In this document: piece after piece, positions 63,189 through 64,000 of the stretch | How the letters are laid out: each line of letters opens with the position of its first letter | Position numbering within the stretch: the stretch's first letter is position 1 | Origin: Flavobacterium sp. 140616W15 | GTDB taxonomy: Bacteria; Bacteroidota; Bacteroidia; Flavobacteriales; Flavobacteriaceae | Reading direction: 5' to 3' | NCBI RefSeq assembly: GCF_003668995.1 | Contig: NZ_CP033068.1 | Coordinates: 1,426,001-1,490,000 of the forward strand | Length of the DNA stretch: 64,000 bases | Made by a program: the position numbers and the translations under genes | Notes under the pieces: model-generated | What the model saw: only the letters and a program-made list of their open reading frames with translations | Databases searched by the model: none | Told to the model about the DNA's origin: nothing

Positions 63189-64000
63189 TTAGATTTTTTC
63201 TTTCATGATCTCTTCTACAATTTCTGGATTCAATAATGTTGAAATATCACCAAAGTTTGAATAATCTCCTTCTGCTATTTTACGTAGAATTCTACGCATG
63301 ATTTTTCCAGAGCGTGTTTTTGGTAAACCAGATACAAACTGAATCTTATCTAACTTAGCAATTGGGCCAATGTGATCTGAAATGTATTGGTTGATTTCTT
63401 TGCTTAAGTTTGCTCTGTCTCTGTATTCTCCAGTTTCTTTTAAGATTACGAAACCATATAATGCATTTCCTTTTATATCATGTGGGAATCCGACAATTGC
63501 AGATTCTGCTACAGCTGGGTGCTCGTTGATTGCATCTTCAATTGGAGCTGTTCCTAGATTATGGCCTGAAACAATAACAACATCATCTACTCTACCAGTG
63601 ATTCTGTAGTAACCTACTTCATCTCTTAATGCTCCATCACCTGTGAAATATTTTCCTGGAAATGCTGAGAAATAAGTGTCTTTATAACGTTGGTGATCGC
63701 CCCAGATAGTTCTGGCGATTCCTGGCCATGGGAATTTAATACATAAACTTCCAACAACCTGGTTTCCTTCTATTTCATTTCTCTTTTCATCCATTAAAAC
63801 GGGTTGGATTCCTGGAAGAGGTAACGTTGCATATGTTGGTTTTGTAGGTGTAACAAATGCAATTGGTGAAATCATAATTCCTCCAGTTTCTGTTTGCCAC
63901 CAAGTATCTACAACAGGGCATCTTTTATCTCCTACGTGATCATTGTACCAGTGCCATGCTTCTTCGTTTATAGGTTCTCCTACTGATCCGATTACTTTAA
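63189..64000 (-). CDS. acs: Acetyl-CoA synthetase, 5' part outside window
   Basis: The C-terminal about 270 residues are visible and the frame is open at base 64000. Motifs: VVDTWWQTETGG (A5 region), YFTGDGALRDEVGYYRITGRVDDVV (A7/A8), SGHNLGTAPIEDAI, and the acetylatable lysine motif TRSGKIMRR near the end. It converts acetate, ATP and CoA to acetyl-CoA. Its nearness to the DUF294/exonuclease pair matches the acetate-utilisation linkage of other bacteria. Confidence 0.95.
   Translation of the reverse strand, partial: KVIGSVGEPINEEAWHWYNDHVGDKRCPVVDTWWQTETGGIMISPIAFVTPTKPTYATLPLPGIQPVLMDEKRNEIEGNQVVGSLCIKFPWPGIARTIWGDHQRYKDTYFSAFPGKYFTGDGALRDEVGYYRITGRVDDVVIVSGHNLGTAPIEDAINEHPAVAESAIVGFPHDIKGNALYGFVILKETGEYRDRANLSKEINQYISDHIGPIAKLDKIQFVSGLPKTRSGKIMRRILRKIAEGDYSNFGDISTLLNPEIVEEIMKEKI

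Noticed and set aside
1..64000. tRNA, rRNA, integrase or insertion-sequence genes
   Set aside because: No T-loop-like GGTTCGA motifs in a tRNA context, no rRNA segments and no transposase or integrase motifs were found by reading.

Overview
The window looks like a chromosomal segment of a Flavobacterium-like member of the Bacteroidota. Evidence: strong AT richness, TAnnTTTG-type -7 promoter boxes, a type IX secretion (T9SS) type B cargo with a PorP/SprF partner, TonB receptor/GH3 genes, a DUF294/exonuclease pair, and the intergenic palindromes usual in flavobacteria. I saw no tRNA, rRNA, CRISPR array, transposase or phage gene. Layout, left to right: (1) 1-6917, minus strand: a cation-homeostasis gene set, mgtC - mgtA - RND membrane-fusion lipoprotein - CzcA-like RND pump (the pump runs off the left edge). 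(2) 7.4-33.8 kb, plus strand: a surface-fibre island. It holds a family of secreted proteins sharing a short N-terminal signature (GI[GN]T..P..SAALDV..NKGVLLPRV), followed by YadA-head-like NTAIG repeats, 36/54-residue tandem repeats, S74 endosialidase-chaperone or C1q/TNF-like ends. Two tandem membrane-anchored TPR-HTH regulators sit in the middle, and an operon of a T9SS type B cargo, a PorP/SprF protein, an OmpA-type protein and another fibre gene closes the island. (3) 34.9-43 kb: DUF983 protein, Nudix-type regulator divergent from a TonB receptor-GH3 pair, a last fibre-family gene flanked by a direct repeat, and a hypothetical gene. (4) 43.2-53.9 kb: housekeeping genes (thioesterase, MscS channel, two SF2 helicases, NDH-2, Bcr/CflA exporter, small proteins, XRE regulator). 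(5) 54.8-57.4 kb: cyclic-nucleotide/CBS/DUF294 protein with a degenerate exonuclease. (6) 57.6-63.0 kb, minus strand: a seven-gene type III polyketide synthase cluster with its own ACP, ketosynthase, dehydratase and phosphopantetheinyl transferase. (7) the 3' part of acs at the right edge. The most unusual signal is in region 2. Six copies of a 16-bp element, GAGTAGATGTGCGTAG or a variant, each lie exactly 32 nt upstream of a TA..TTTG-like -7 box, in front of the fibre-family genes, a small-protein gene and a possible small RNA. The same island carries four gene disruptions (three single-base homopolymer shifts and one in-frame stop), while I noticed none in the housekeeping genes. Together these suggest a coordinately regulated, possibly phase-variable cell-surface fibre system; the regulatory link to the two TPR-HTH proteins is inference.
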